A stretch of DNA of 44,131 nucleotides, taken from positions 1 to 44,131 of the forward strand of contig JAIEOJ010000107.1 of the NCBI GenBank assembly GCA_019750575.1, in the 5' to 3' direction. The notes under the pieces are model-generated. The model worked only from the letters and a program-made list of their open reading frames with translations. It made no database searches and was not told where the DNA came from. Both the position numbers and the translations under genes were made by a program. The stretch comes from Rhodocyclaceae bacterium. Lineage in GTDB: Bacteria > Pseudomonadota > Gammaproteobacteria > Burkholderiales > Rhodocyclaceae. Positions 8,892 through 17,269 of this stretch are shown piece by piece (positions within the stretch are counted from its first letter, which is position 1; each line of letters opens with the position of its first letter).

Positions 8892-9224
8892 TCAGAACTC
8901 GTGATTGAGGGGGCACTGGGCGTTGGTGTCGACACGCAGGGTGCGATCCTGTCCGCTCACCCGATACACGCACTGCTTGTTGCTGCCCTCATGGCTTTCA
9001 CCCTTGAAATAGCCCATGCCCTTGCCGTCGGCGGCGGGTTGCGCGATGCTGGACGGGCACGTCTCAGCGGCATTGATGCCGTAGATCTTGCCGTTGCTGT
9101 ACTCACAATAGCGGTACAGACCGCGTACGCCAAGATCGGCGAGCAGGCTCAGTTGCGGCGCTGCGACGGATGAGACCGTCCAGCTCGCCAGCAGCATGAC
9201 GGCCATCAGTTTTGCCTGGTACAT
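8892..9224 (-). CDS. Small exported protein of unknown function
   Basis: A 110-aa protein with a clear signal peptide (MYQAKLMAVMLLASWTVSSV, cleavage near VAA/PQ). The mature part contains four cysteines (YRYCEYSN, ETCPSS, KQCVYRV, AQCPLN), suggesting two disulfides in the periplasm. The start is fixed by a strong ribosome-binding site (AAGGGG) 5 nt upstream; longer readings in this frame are arginine-rich and not protein-like. It is co-transcribed with the genes on either side. I do not recognise the family. Confidence 0.75.
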   Translation of the reverse strand: MYQAKLMAVMLLASWTVSSVAAPQLSLLADLGVRGLYRYCEYSNGKIYGINAAETCPSSIAQPAADGKGMGYFKGESHEGSNKQCVYRVSGQDRTLRVDTNAQCPLNHEF

Positions 9225-9270
9225 GAATTCCCCTTTCAGCTTGATGATGATTTCACGGCGGCAGCGGCGG

Positions 9271-9519
9271 CTATTCGGCGCAGCGTATGATCTCGGCATT
9301 GCTGGCGCGCTTGAGGCAGTGACGAAGATCGCGCCTGGCCTGGCTCGTCTCGGCTTTTTTCCGGACAGCGGGCGCAGCCTCCGCATTCGCGGCAGTGGGC
9401 TGAGTCGTGGCTGCCGCTGACTGCGTCGGCGCTGGTGGCAGCTTGGGGTCTTCCGCGGCGAGCGCGGCAAGTGAGAGCAGGCTGCCCGTCAGGCAGGCCA
9501 GGACACCGTGTTTGAACAT
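9271..9519 (-). CDS. Small exported alanine-rich protein, unknown
   Basis: An 82-aa protein beginning MFKHGVLACL with a signal peptide (cleavage near ALA/AED), a low-complexity Ala/Pro/Thr linker (about residues 25-55) and a short conserved-looking tail with a Cys pair (DLRHCLKRASNAEIIRCAE). The tail pattern, a cysteine then about 11 residues then another cysteine before a short end, resembles the PsiF repeat of phosphate-starvation proteins, but the hit is weak. I chose the second ATG because GGGGAAA lies just upstream of it; the ATG 12 nt earlier is also possible. It is first in a three-gene minus-strand operon. Confidence 0.65.
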   Translation of the reverse strand: MFKHGVLACLTGSLLSLAALAAEDPKLPPAPTQSAAATTQPTAANAEAAPAVRKKAETSQARRDLRHCLKRASNAEIIRCAE

Positions 9520-9781
9520 GCGTTTCCCCATCAGGTGGTGAGCGGGCCGCGAATAAGCGCGGTAGAAATGAAATCAATCGAAGCCATTTTGGCTGGTTTC
9601 AATTCTACCTGCGATTTTAGGTTTTTCTGCACGCAAGCGGGGCGATTCACCTTGCTTGGCAATGGCCTTCAAGGTTGCGCATGGAACCGCAGGCGGCCGC
9701 GTACCTGACTGCCATCACATGGACAGGAGTCACAGTGTGCTCAATCGGCCGCCTTACTTTTGTTCAAGACCCCGCGCAGCC

Positions 9782-9808
9782 AATAAAAAAGCCGCCTTGT
9801 GGGCGGCT
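9782..9808 (-). terminator. Intrinsic terminator
   Basis: On the minus strand, AGCCGCC and GGCGGCT form a 7-bp stem with a short loop, followed by a run of six T residues then ATTG. With the terminator at 9937-9973 it brackets about 130 bp of hairpin-rich sequence. Confidence 0.7.
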
Positions 9809-9936
9809 GTGGCGGGATTGTGCCTGTTCCGGCTTAGGCCGGCCCAGCCATCCGCTGCGCGGACCGCGCTTTGCGCGTCCAGCGAGTGGTGCTCGCTAGT
9901 CGAACCAGCGGGTTCTCCTCCTCATCCCGCTGCGCC
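9809..9936 (-). other. Hairpin-rich non-coding stretch between two terminators
   Basis: There is no convincing gene. Several perfect GC-rich hairpins follow each other: GCGAG/CTCGC, CGCT/AGCG closing a loop that contains GGTTCGA, GGACCGCGC/GCGCGTCC with one bulge, and CCGGC/GCCGG. Because both sides are minus-strand terminators, it may be a short untranslated RNA or a decayed tRNA-linked sequence. Confidence 0.35.
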
Positions 9937-9973
9937 AAATAAAAAAGCCACCGCAAGGGTGGCTGTTTTATTT
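9937..9973 (-). terminator. Original terminator downstream of tRNA-Ser
   Basis: AGCCACC and GGTGGCT form a 7-bp stem with a 5-nt loop, flanked by AAATAAAA on one side and TTTTATTT on the other. It directly abuts the left copy of the tRNA-Ser 3' end, so before island insertion it would have ended the tRNA-Ser transcript. Confidence 0.75.
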
Positions 9974-9986
9974 GGCGGAGAGGGCG
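9972..9986. repeat. Left attachment-site copy of island 1
   Basis: TTGGCGGAGAGGGCG is identical to 18961-18975, where it is the 3' end of a tRNA-Ser (minus strand: CGCCCTCTCCGCCA plus one base). Here it is followed by unrelated sequence, as expected for the duplicated core left by integration. The integrase gene begins about 150 bp to the right. Confidence 0.8.
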
Positions 9987-10106
9987 TCCCCTTTTTTAAT
10001 GTTCCATACAATCCGATAGGGTCTGATGTAATATTTCAATACGTTGTTTACATTGAACAATTATATCAGCAATGTCCGAAGCGGTATTTTAACAACCAAC
10101 CCGTCA

Positions 10107-10127
10107 TGGCATACTGACTGGCATACC
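10107..10127 (+). repeat. Paired integrase arm-site repeats, left end
   Basis: TGGCATACT and TGGCATACC occur 12 bp apart just before the integrase gene. The same pair in the same orientation and spacing occurs at 18886-18906 near the other end of island 1. Confidence 0.6.
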
Positions 10128-10134
10128 AATCAAG

Positions 10135-11355
10135 ATGTCAGCCATGGCAATCATCACAGACACAAAGGCCAGAAACCTTAAACCTGACGATCCTGCTATT
10201 CCTCATGGAGGGATCACCGGTTTGACTTTGTTGCCCTCCAAGACAAAAGGACACGGGAAATGGGTGCTTCGCTATGTCAGCCCGGTTTCCGGCAAGCGGC
10301 GGAACGCTGGGCTCGGCACCTATCCAGAGACATCGATTGCCGAGGTTGGTAAACGTGCCTCCGCCATGCGTTCAGCCCTATCAGAAGGCAAAGATCCGCT
10401 GGAAGAAAAACGTACCGCAGAAAACAAACCCTCCATCCCAACTTTTCGTGAAGCCGCAACTGCCCTGCACGAAAGCCTTCGCCCTGGATGGAAGAACCCG
10501 AAGCATAGCCAACAATGGATCAACACGCTTTCGACATACGTTTTTCCAACGCTTGGGAGCAAGTTGCTACCCGACATTCAGCCTGGTGATATTGCGGAAG
10601 TACTTAAGCCCATCTGGCTGACCAAGCCCGAGACCGCATCGCGCGTCAAACAGCGGATTCACGCCGTCATGTCATGGGCTTGGGCTCACGGATACTGTCA
10701 ATTCAACCCGGTAGACGTTGTAGAACATCTCCTCGCTCAGCAACCCAGCAAGAGCATTCGAACCCAGCATCACCCTGCAATGCCTTGGCGTGATATTCCC
10801 AAGTTTGTCAAAGAACATCTTCACCCCAGGGAAACGCACGACATCTCTAAAGCGTTGCTCGAATTTGTAATTTTGACGGCGTGCCGATCCGGGGAAGCAC
10901 GGGGTGCCACTTGGCCTGAGTTTGATCTTGAAAACGCCATCTGGACCATTCCTGCCGAAAGGATGAAAGCGAAGATGCCACACCGTGTGCCATTGTCCGC
11001 ACGGGTACTGCAACTGCTGCAGGCGCAGCAAGGTCAGCACGACCAGTTGGTCTTTCCATCCATACGAGACCAAGTGGAAATGTCTGACATGGTGCTCACC
11101 GAGTTACTGCGCCGCGTCCACGCACACAGCGACACTCCTGGGCGACTTGCCACAGCCCATGGGTTTCGCTCATCGTTTCGTGACTGGTGTAGTGAAAACG
11201 GATATGCCAGCGACCTGGCGGAGCGCGCATTGGCGCACACCGTTAAAAACAAAGTGGAGGCAGCCTATCATCGGACTGACCTGCTAGAGCAACGAAAAAC
11301 CATGATGGATTCGTGGTCGATGTTCATCACCGATAAAGCTCGATTGTTGGCCTAA
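10135..11355 (+). CDS. P4-type tyrosine integrase
   Basis: A 406-aa site-specific recombinase. The N-terminal arm-binding domain (about residues 5-95) starts with the family-typical ITDTKARNLKPDD. A SAM-like core-binding domain (about 105-190) follows, then the catalytic domain with Arg in LTACRSGEARGATW, His/Arg in HGFRSSFRDWCSE, a second His in ERALAHTVKNKVEAAYHRTD and the Tyr nucleophile in the same stretch. It would integrate and excise island 1 at the 3' end of tRNA-Ser, whose core is duplicated at 9972 and 18961. Putative arm-type repeats lie directly upstream, and its promoter probably overlaps them. An alternative ATG three codons downstream gives MAIITDTK, closer to relatives. The gene is intact. 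Confidence 0.93.
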   Translation: MSAMAIITDTKARNLKPDDPAIPHGGITGLTLLPSKTKGHGKWVLRYVSPVSGKRRNAGLGTYPETSIAEVGKRASAMRSALSEGKDPLEEKRTAENKPSIPTFREAATALHESLRPGWKNPKHSQQWINTLSTYVFPTLGSKLLPDIQPGDIAEVLKPIWLTKPETASRVKQRIHAVMSWAWAHGYCQFNPVDVVEHLLAQQPSKSIRTQHHPAMPWRDIPKFVKEHLHPRETHDISKALLEFVILTACRSGEARGATWPEFDLENAIWTIPAERMKAKMPHRVPLSARVLQLLQAQQGQHDQLVFPSIRDQVEMSDMVLTELLRRVHAHSDTPGRLATAHGFRSSFRDWCSENGYASDLAERALAHTVKNKVEAAYHRTDLLEQRKTMMDSWSMFITDKARLLA

Positions 11356-11788
11356 CGATGCATCAAATGCGAACTATTTAGCATTCAGCATGCTTGACAA
11401 GGTATTCACAAACGGAATGAAACCAAGTAGGATGTGTCTTGAGTAAATGAGTACGGCTCACCCTCACAAGGGATCTACTCCGTCATTGTTACTGACGCTT
11501 TCCGTCTCGGCGGCTTAATGCGAACGCATTACTTTCAGTACATATACATTCCCCGTTTCGCGGGGAGTATCTAAGCCCCTTATCACGGGGACTTTCTCAG
11601 CCAAGTTCATTGGCAACATAGAAGCGCTAGCATTTCTCGCGCCAAATTCTTATCCGACCTCTTATCCGGCGCAGACCCTCGTCTGCCGCTATGAACCTAT
11701 TAACGTTTCATGGCAGCCACATCCAACTTGAGCATTTTCCGAAGCCCTTGCTCAACCGTGGCTGCACCACTGAACCGAAGGAGCGTTC
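11356..11788. other. AT-richer non-coding stretch with several hairpins
   Basis: I see no gene. There is a perfect 7-bp-arm palindrome TAATGCG-AA-CGCATTA (11516-11531), a CCCCG/CGGGG hairpin (11551-11565) and a CCCC/GGGG hairpin (11576-11590). In P4-like elements the region between integrase and alpA often holds small regulatory RNAs or immunity sequences, and this could be comparable. Confidence 0.4.
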
Positions 11789-12001
11789 ATGGAAGCTTTT
11801 TCAGCAAAGCGTAGTCGCGTCATTCGACTTCCAGCCTGTTTGAACATTATCGGACTTTCACGTTCGACGGTATTCGACATCTCCAATCCCAAATCGCCTC
11901 GGCATGATCCGACCTTCCCCAAAAAGGTTCGGATCGGCCTGCGCGCTATCGGGTGGTACGAAGACGAAATTTTCGCCTGGACGGCCTCGAAGCGGGCCTG
12001 A
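11789..12001 (+). CDS. AlpA-like DNA-binding regulator
   Basis: A 70-aa protein of the AlpA/MerR-like helix-turn-helix type found in P4-like satellites, where it activates excision or integrase genes. The helix-turn-helix is visible as RLPACLNIIGLSRSTVFDI, followed by the FPKKVRIGLRAIGWYEDEIFAW signature of AlpA proteins. A strong ribosome-binding site (AAGGAG) lies 5 nt before the start. It follows the integrase in the usual order. Confidence 0.85.
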   Translation: MEAFSAKRSRVIRLPACLNIIGLSRSTVFDISNPKSPRHDPTFPKKVRIGLRAIGWYEDEIFAWTASKRA

Positions 12002-12109
12002 GCAAACCTCAACCAACGTTCCCAGGTGAGTTTTATTGTGCTCAGCCACGACTCGGCGGGCCGCATCGCGGCCGCCTGGGGACACCATTTTCTTCTGAAG
12101 GAGAAAAAG

Positions 12110-13210
12110 ATGTCTCAAAAAACCGAATTTCCTCTCAACGCGTTACCGGAGCAGTTACAGGGCGTGATGTGGGATGTTTTCAACCAAACCAAGACGCCAG
12201 CGGCGATGATCTTCTCCGCGCTCATGGTGGCTATCGCAACTGCCGCTCAGGATACCTACCGGGTGCAACGCAAACCTGGGCTCAGTTCCAACGTCTCCGT
12301 ATATTTCTGTTCCCTTGCCTCATCGGGAAGTCGCAAAAGCACGCTCGAGAAGATGGTGTTTAAGCCACTTCATGACATTCAAACCAGGCTGGCTTCAGAG
12401 CGTGAGATTGCCGAACAGGCTTATCGCGTTGCACAGCAAAGGTGGATGCTGCAGAACAAAGTCCTCGAAGAAAGGTGTTTGAAGGCACTGCGCAAAGGAA
12501 ACACCGATCCCAAGATCTTCGAAGCTCTGGAAGCCCACGCCAAGGGGGCACCTGAAGCTCCCGCATTTGCGAAGCTGTTTTACAGGGACACGACGATTGA
12601 GGCGTGGCTGTCCGGCCTCAGCCAGAACTCTCGATCCGCTACATTGCTGGATGACGAGGGGGGGCAGACGCTGCATGGTCCATTGTTGCGCTCGACTGGA
12701 GAGCTCTGCAGCCTCTGGGATGGAAAAAACATCGATGTTCAGCGCAAACAGGCCGGCAACTTCAGTGTGGAAAATCCACGCGTTTCCATCTCAATTCAGG
12801 TTCAGCCGGACGTCTTCTTTGGGTTGGAAAAAAACAAGGCGAAAACCGCGCGCGCATCCGGCCTTTGGGCTCGCTTCCTGATCTCTGAGCCATCATCAAT
12901 GATCGGCTTCCGGCTCGACGATAACGTTTCCTGGCCGATGGATGCACTCGAGACGTTCCACCAGCGGCTGGAGGAACTCTATTCGCGGCGGGATATCCCC
13001 CTGCTCAATCGCTTCATCAATGCGGTGGACAACCAGCCCGTAGCCAAGCGCTTTCGAGCAGTGGCTGTCATTTGCAATGCATTTTTGAACGAAGAGTTGG
13101 TTGCAGCTCCCAATGTCGCAGACCCGGAGTTCACACTGGTCGTGATCGGCGTACCGAACTTGCATGCAACGTACACAGCGGCGTACGCTGCAGCCCAAAA
13201 TTCGGTCTGA
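12110..13210 (+). CDS. DUF3987-family protein, probably C-terminally truncated
   Basis: A 366-aa protein resembling the DUF3987 (YfjI-like) replication-associated family of satellites and phages. The N-terminal half has a P-loop-like SLASSGSRKSTLEKM (about residues 65-80), followed by a coiled-coil stretch (SEREIAEQAYRVAQQRW) and the typical ATLLDDEGGQTL, GELCSLWDG and RVSISIQVQPDVF segments. Homologues are usually longer. The last 30 or so residues (after FLNEELVAA) no longer look like the family, suggesting that the 3' end was replaced when the helicase gene was gained. The helicase ATG begins 2 nt after this stop. Start chosen at MSQKTEF, preceded by AGGAG. Its role is probably element replication or priming. 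Confidence 0.75.
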   Translation: MSQKTEFPLNALPEQLQGVMWDVFNQTKTPAAMIFSALMVAIATAAQDTYRVQRKPGLSSNVSVYFCSLASSGSRKSTLEKMVFKPLHDIQTRLASEREIAEQAYRVAQQRWMLQNKVLEERCLKALRKGNTDPKIFEALEAHAKGAPEAPAFAKLFYRDTTIEAWLSGLSQNSRSATLLDDEGGQTLHGPLLRSTGELCSLWDGKNIDVQRKQAGNFSVENPRVSISIQVQPDVFFGLEKNKAKTARASGLWARFLISEPSSMIGFRLDDNVSWPMDALETFHQRLEELYSRRDIPLLNRFINAVDNQPVAKRFRAVAVICNAFLNEELVAAPNVADPEFTLVVIGVPNLHATYTAAYAAAQNSV

Positions 13211-13212
13211 AC

Positions 13213-16188
13213 ATGCGAAATTCTCTACAGCGGTGGATCAACATTGCCGATACCGCTCGGCATCTACGTCACTTCCAATTCGCGCAACTTCCAATTGAAC
13301 TGAGCTTTATCGACCATCGACTTGACGATTATTACATTTCCCTTATTGGTGAGTTGTTCGGCAATCTCCACCTCCCCCAAGTCGCAAGTGCCGACTGGGC
13401 GCAGTTGGGTAACGCGCTTTTACAGTTCTCGGTTGAAATGACCGAAGACCAATTGCGGGATCAGGGGATCTCGCGGGAAGACGCCGCGCTGTTTGCATCT
13501 GCGGCGTTCTACTTTGGGAACTTCCCGGCATCGGCCTGCCTTGCGATGCGGCGCTCTGCACGTCCTATCGATCCCTCGAGCCTGCGCGCCGCCTGCTACG
13601 ACTTTCTGGCGCGCCCGGGGACACTTCAGTCCGAATTAGCTCGGGCAATCCAAGACGAGTTGAGGATCGGAGCACTGGATCGCATCGCTAATCATGCCAA
13701 TACGTTGCGGGAGAGCGAGGCCAGTGCGCTAGAGGAAGGTCCGGAAGTTTGGATCGTGACACGGCTTATGCGCGGCTTGCTAGAGCGCTTCCAGCAGACT
13801 AACCTACGCGCGGTCCTTCCCGACGGTGCCAACGCGTTCTGGACACCGCTGGTAAAGTCATTGCTTGACCGACAGCCGTCTAGTTGGGAGTTCTTTCCTT
13901 CACAAATCCAGGCTATTCAAGGCGGCCTACTGACCAACGCCGGCAGCTATGCAATGCAGATGCCGACCGGCGCCGGAAAGACAACGCTGTGTGAGACCTT
14001 GCTCTACTGGCACCTGAGCTCGCATCACAACGATGTGGCGGTGTTACTAGTGCCTTTTCGATCCTTGGCTTCGGAGCTCAGAGGCACGTTGGTAACCCGA
14101 TTGAACGCGATGGAGCTGCCAGCCCGTTGCGCATATGGCGGCACGGTGCCCTCAGGCGACGAAGTGCATGGCCTCGATCAGATTAGGGCGATGGTAGCGA
14201 CTCCCGAGTCACTCTCGGGCATTCTCAGTGCCGACCCGGAATTCGCGCAACGCATTTCGCTTGTTATCTGTGACGAGGGGCACCTTTTGGACGGCGGCTC
14301 TCGCGGAATCGGCTTGGAGCTTTTGCTCGCTCGAATGAAGTCCCGCCCAGGAGGGGCGCCACGCTTTGTGTTCGTGTCCGCGATCGTGCCAAATATCGAA
14401 GAGATCAACGTTTGGCTCGGAGGTAACGACCATACAGTCATTCGCAGCGCGTATAGACCTGCCACTGCCGAGTTTGCAGTCCTTCAACCTATCGGCACGG
14501 GCGTGAATACATCGGTTCGCTTGGCGATGCACCCGCATGAGGCAGAAGAGCGTCAATTCAATCTGGAAGCTTTTCTGGACCGCGACAGTTTCACCTCGTT
14601 CAATCCTGAAACACAGCGCGCCAATACCTACGGATTCAGTTCGATAAAGACACAGGCGGTGGCCGCTGCCCGAAAAGTTCTGCCGATGGGCACCACCGCT
14701 ATCTTCGCTGCCAATAAGAGAGGTAGGCAGGGCGCAGTTGGGCTAGCAGAAGAACTCGTCAATCAACTCACCCGACCGTTGGCGCTCCCCGAGCCACGGG
14801 CCTACTCGCAAATTGGGGCCTTGGATCGGTGCATTGCCTACTTAGAAGCAGAATACGGGGGGGCATGGATAGGAACACAGTCGGTGCGCCATGGCGCGGT
14901 ACTTCACCATGGCGATATTCCTCAGGAGACGCGCGAGGTACTCGAAAGGTTAATTCGGGACGCAGGCGTTCGCTTGGTGATATGCACCAGCACGCTCGCT
15001 GAGGGGGTTAATTTGCCCATTCGAAGTCTGGTCCTATACTCGGTGCAGCGCCAGAGCCGGTCCGGTCAGCCGGAAGCCATGCTCGCTCGCGACATCAAAA
15101 ATTTGGTCGGTCGCGCAGGACGCGCCGGGGCGAACACGAAGGGATTGGTGATTTGCGCCAATCCCGGCCAGTGGCCATTGGTTTTCCCAGTCGCTGCGCA
15201 AGCTGCAGGGGAGCCCGTGCGCGGTTCTCTTCAGAGCTTAGTACGACGCCTGAGTGACTACCTCACACGGGAAGGCATGGCACTAAGCAACGAGTTCCTG
15301 GAGCGTATCGACGCAGTGTATCCGGTGGTAGATGGCGTGGACTCCACCTTGATAGATCTGATTTCGGAGGAAGTGGGCGAAGAGGAGTTTGTAGCGCGCG
15401 CACGACTGCTCGCCGAGCAGACCTTTGCTGCAACGCAGCTTCCAGCCAGTCAAACTGACCTGTTACGCACTGTCTTCGAATTGCGCGCCCGCCGTCTAAT
15501 CGGATTGCGGCCGACTGGCCAGTTGGCCTGGGTGCGAGATACAGGTTCGAAGGTGCGCCTGTTGGCCTCGGTCTCAGCTGATCTGTGGCCAGCACGTGCG
15601 GCTTGGCAAGACCCGGTTGAGCCGTTGGACGATGGTCTGCGGACGGTCATTCTGGAGTGGGCCTGGACGCACTCCGAATTGCAGGATGCGGTTGTGCAAA
15701 CATTTCGTCCCCCGGGAGACAATGCCGCATTGGCAAAAGCTCCCTTCTTTGACATCGTACGACGCTGGATGCTGGGGCACACATTTGTAGATATCGGGCA
15801 GCAATTGCAGGTTGAAATGGATGACCTGCTGGCTATTCATACACGGGCGATTACGTTCACGCTTCAGACGCTGGTTGAACAGGGAATCAGCCTTCTGGCT
15901 CGCAGGCTCCAGGCAGATGGCCTAGAGCTAGCAGAGGGTGTGTCAAGCTTTACTGAGCAATTACGCTTTGGTGCACCGAATATGGCAGCGCGAACCCTTG
16001 CCGCTGTTGGTGTGCGGCACCGGCGGGCATACGTCGCTTTGGGCAATGCTATCGCCCAGCAGGGGGCACAACTCGACACTGCAAACATCAAGGCACAAGC
16101 GCTCGAAGGATTGCGCCAAAATGTCGACGCTTGGCGTAGCTACTTAGGGGAGTTGGTATATGCCAATACTCTAAATGATCTCTCCTAA
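13213..16188 (+). CDS. Large SF2 DEAD/DEAH-type helicase, possible defence cargo
   Basis: A 991-aa superfamily 2 helicase. Walker A is MPTGAGKT at about residue 250, Walker B is the variant DEGH (VICDEGHLLDGG) at about 353, motif III is FVSAI, and the second RecA domain has HHGDIPQ, CTSTLAEGVNLP and motif VI VGRAGRAG at about 631. About 230 residues precede the motor and about 330 follow it, with no further domain I can name. Overall it resembles Hel308/Brr2-like and HamB-type (Hachiman) helicases, but no HamA/DUF1837 partner is encoded. It starts 2 nt after the DUF3987 gene and is followed by about 245 bp with no clear gene and then an IS. It may be a single-gene defence cargo or the survivor of a two-gene system. 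Confidence 0.8.
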   Translation: MRNSLQRWINIADTARHLRHFQFAQLPIELSFIDHRLDDYYISLIGELFGNLHLPQVASADWAQLGNALLQFSVEMTEDQLRDQGISREDAALFASAAFYFGNFPASACLAMRRSARPIDPSSLRAACYDFLARPGTLQSELARAIQDELRIGALDRIANHANTLRESEASALEEGPEVWIVTRLMRGLLERFQQTNLRAVLPDGANAFWTPLVKSLLDRQPSSWEFFPSQIQAIQGGLLTNAGSYAMQMPTGAGKTTLCETLLYWHLSSHHNDVAVLLVPFRSLASELRGTLVTRLNAMELPARCAYGGTVPSGDEVHGLDQIRAMVATPESLSGILSADPEFAQRISLVICDEGHLLDGGSRGIGLELLLARMKSRPGGAPRFVFVSAIVPNIEEINVWLGGNDHTVIRSAYRPATAEFAVLQPIGTGVNTSVRLAMHPHEAEERQFNLEAFLDRDSFTSFNPETQRANTYGFSSIKTQAVAAARKVLPMGTTAIFAANKRGRQGAVGLAEELVNQLTRPLALPEPRAYSQIGALDRCIAYLEAEYGGAWIGTQSVRHGAVLHHGDIPQETREVLERLIRDAGVRLVICTSTLAEGVNLPIRSLVLYSVQRQSRSGQPEAMLARDIKNLVGRAGRAGANTKGLVICANPGQWPLVFPVAAQAAGEPVRGSLQSLVRRLSDYLTREGMALSNEFLERIDAVYPVVDGVDSTLIDLISEEVGEEEFVARARLLAEQTFAATQLPASQTDLLRTVFELRARRLIGLRPTGQLAWVRDTGSKVRLLASVSADLWPARAAWQDPVEPLDDGLRTVILEWAWTHSELQDAVVQTFRPPGDNAALAKAPFFDIVRRWMLGHTFVDIGQQLQVEMDDLLAIHTRAITFTLQTLVEQGISLLARRLQADGLELAEGVSSFTEQLRFGAPNMAARTLAAVGVRHRRAYVALGNAIAQQGAQLDTANIKAQALEGLRQNVDAWRSYLGELVYANTLNDLS

Positions 16189-16433
16189 GCCGCTGGTGTA
16201 TGCACCGTACACGTGCAAAAGGAGCTGACTGCCTTATTCGAGGGGCTCGCACGATCTCGACTAAGGCAGGTCTCCTCAAAATTGAGATTCATGAGTTCTG
16301 GACTGGTACAACAGCCAGGAAATGCATCAGCAAGAATGCCCACGAAGGTTGGGGTAAGTCGGGTTAGAAGCCGAGAGTAGCTCTGGTACGACCGCTTTGA
16401 CCGAGTCCTGCTTAGAGTAGATGCCGATCAATC
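16189..16433. other. Remnant stretch between helicase and IS66 element
   Basis: About 245 bp with no complete gene. Two plus-strand frames stay open for about 50-60 codons (one ends near 16358, another near 16378) without a good start or recognisable motif. It could be the 5' remnant of a partner gene cut off by the IS, or decayed sequence. Confidence 0.3.
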
Positions 16434-16518
16434 GTAAGCGCCCGGCCAACCCATCTATAAATTGATGCGCTAGACCGCGAAGATCGTGTCCCCGTAAAAA
16501 CCATGGTGGACACTTTCG

Positions 16519-16890
16519 ATGGAAATCCAGAAGCCAAGTCGGCGCCGGCGGTATCACCCGGAGGAATTCAAACTGGCGGTGATTGCTGCATGCTGTGAGC
16601 CTGGGGCATCGGTTGCCGGCATTGCGCTGGCCAACGGCGTCAACGCGAATCAGGTCCGGCGGTGGATGCGTGAGCGGAGCATCGAGGTGCCGAAGCAGCG
16701 GATGTCGATGCCTACGGCCCAGCCCGTGCCGGCGATGGCACCCGAGTTTGTGCAACTGCCACTTGCCCCGGAACCAGATTCGCGCGACATCCGGATCGAA
16801 ATTCGGCGGGGTAACGCCGCGATCAAGGTTGATTGGCCGGTGCAGGCATCGGGCGACTGCGCCGCCTGGTTACGCGACTGGCTGCGATGA
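16519..16890 (+). CDS. tnpA: IS66 TnpA (orf1)
   Basis: A 123-aa small DNA-binding protein of IS66-type elements. It has an N-terminal helix-turn-helix of the IS3/IS911 OrfA type (HPEEFKLAVIAACCEPGASV and IALANGVNANQVRRWMRE), then a proline-rich linker and a basic tail. It is required with TnpB and TnpC for transposition in studied IS66 elements. The stop overlaps the tnpB start (ATGA). Confidence 0.92.
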   Translation: MEIQKPSRRRRYHPEEFKLAVIAACCEPGASVAGIALANGVNANQVRRWMRERSIEVPKQRMSMPTAQPVPAMAPEFVQLPLAPEPDSRDIRIEIRRGNAAIKVDWPVQASGDCAAWLRDWLR

Positions 16891-17216
16891 TTCGGGTCGA
16901 TGCCTTGTGGCTCTCGACCCGACCGCTGGATATGCGTGCCGGAACGGAAACGATCTTGGCCCAGGTCGTCCGGATCTTCGGCGAGGCGCAGCCACACCAT
17001 GCCTATCTCTTTGCCAACCGACGCGGCAATCGCCTGAAGGTGCTGGTGCATGACGGTTACGGCGTCTGGCTGGCGAACCGTCGTTTGAATCAAGGGCGAT
17101 TTCAACTACGGCCAGGCGATGGCAGCCTTGGCCTTACCCGCGGGCAATTCGATGCGCTGATTCTGGGGCTGCCCTGGGAGCGTCTGGCCGATGGCGGCGT
17201 GATCCGGGTTCTATGA
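16887..17216 (+). CDS. tnpB: IS66 TnpB (orf2)
   Basis: A 109-aa accessory protein with the IS66 Orf2 signature (LSTRPLDMRAGTETILAQV, then HAYLFANRRGNRLKVLVHDG and GVWLANRRLNQGRF). It begins at the ATG that overlaps the tnpA stop, implying translational coupling. Its precise biochemical role is unknown, though it is needed for transposition in tested elements. Confidence 0.93.
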   Translation: MIRVDALWLSTRPLDMRAGTETILAQVVRIFGEAQPHHAYLFANRRGNRLKVLVHDGYGVWLANRRLNQGRFQLRPGDGSLGLTRGQFDALILGLPWERLADGGVIRVL

Positions 17217-17269
17217 CGGTCCACCATTGGGGAAGTCCACGATAGTCAGTCGGGCTTGCGGGCGGCATC

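Noticed and set aside
9885-9930. A tRNA suggested by a GGTTCGA loop
   Set aside because: The flanking bases do not form a T arm of 5 bp with acceptor and anticodon arms, so no cloverleaf can be drawn.
9656-10117. Plus-strand frame across the island 1 left junction
   Set aside because: It crosses two terminators and the attachment core, and its composition follows hairpin arms rather than a protein.
11551-11590. Possible CRISPR-like repeats
   Set aside because: There are only two dissimilar hairpins with no regular spacer length and no cas genes anywhere in the window.
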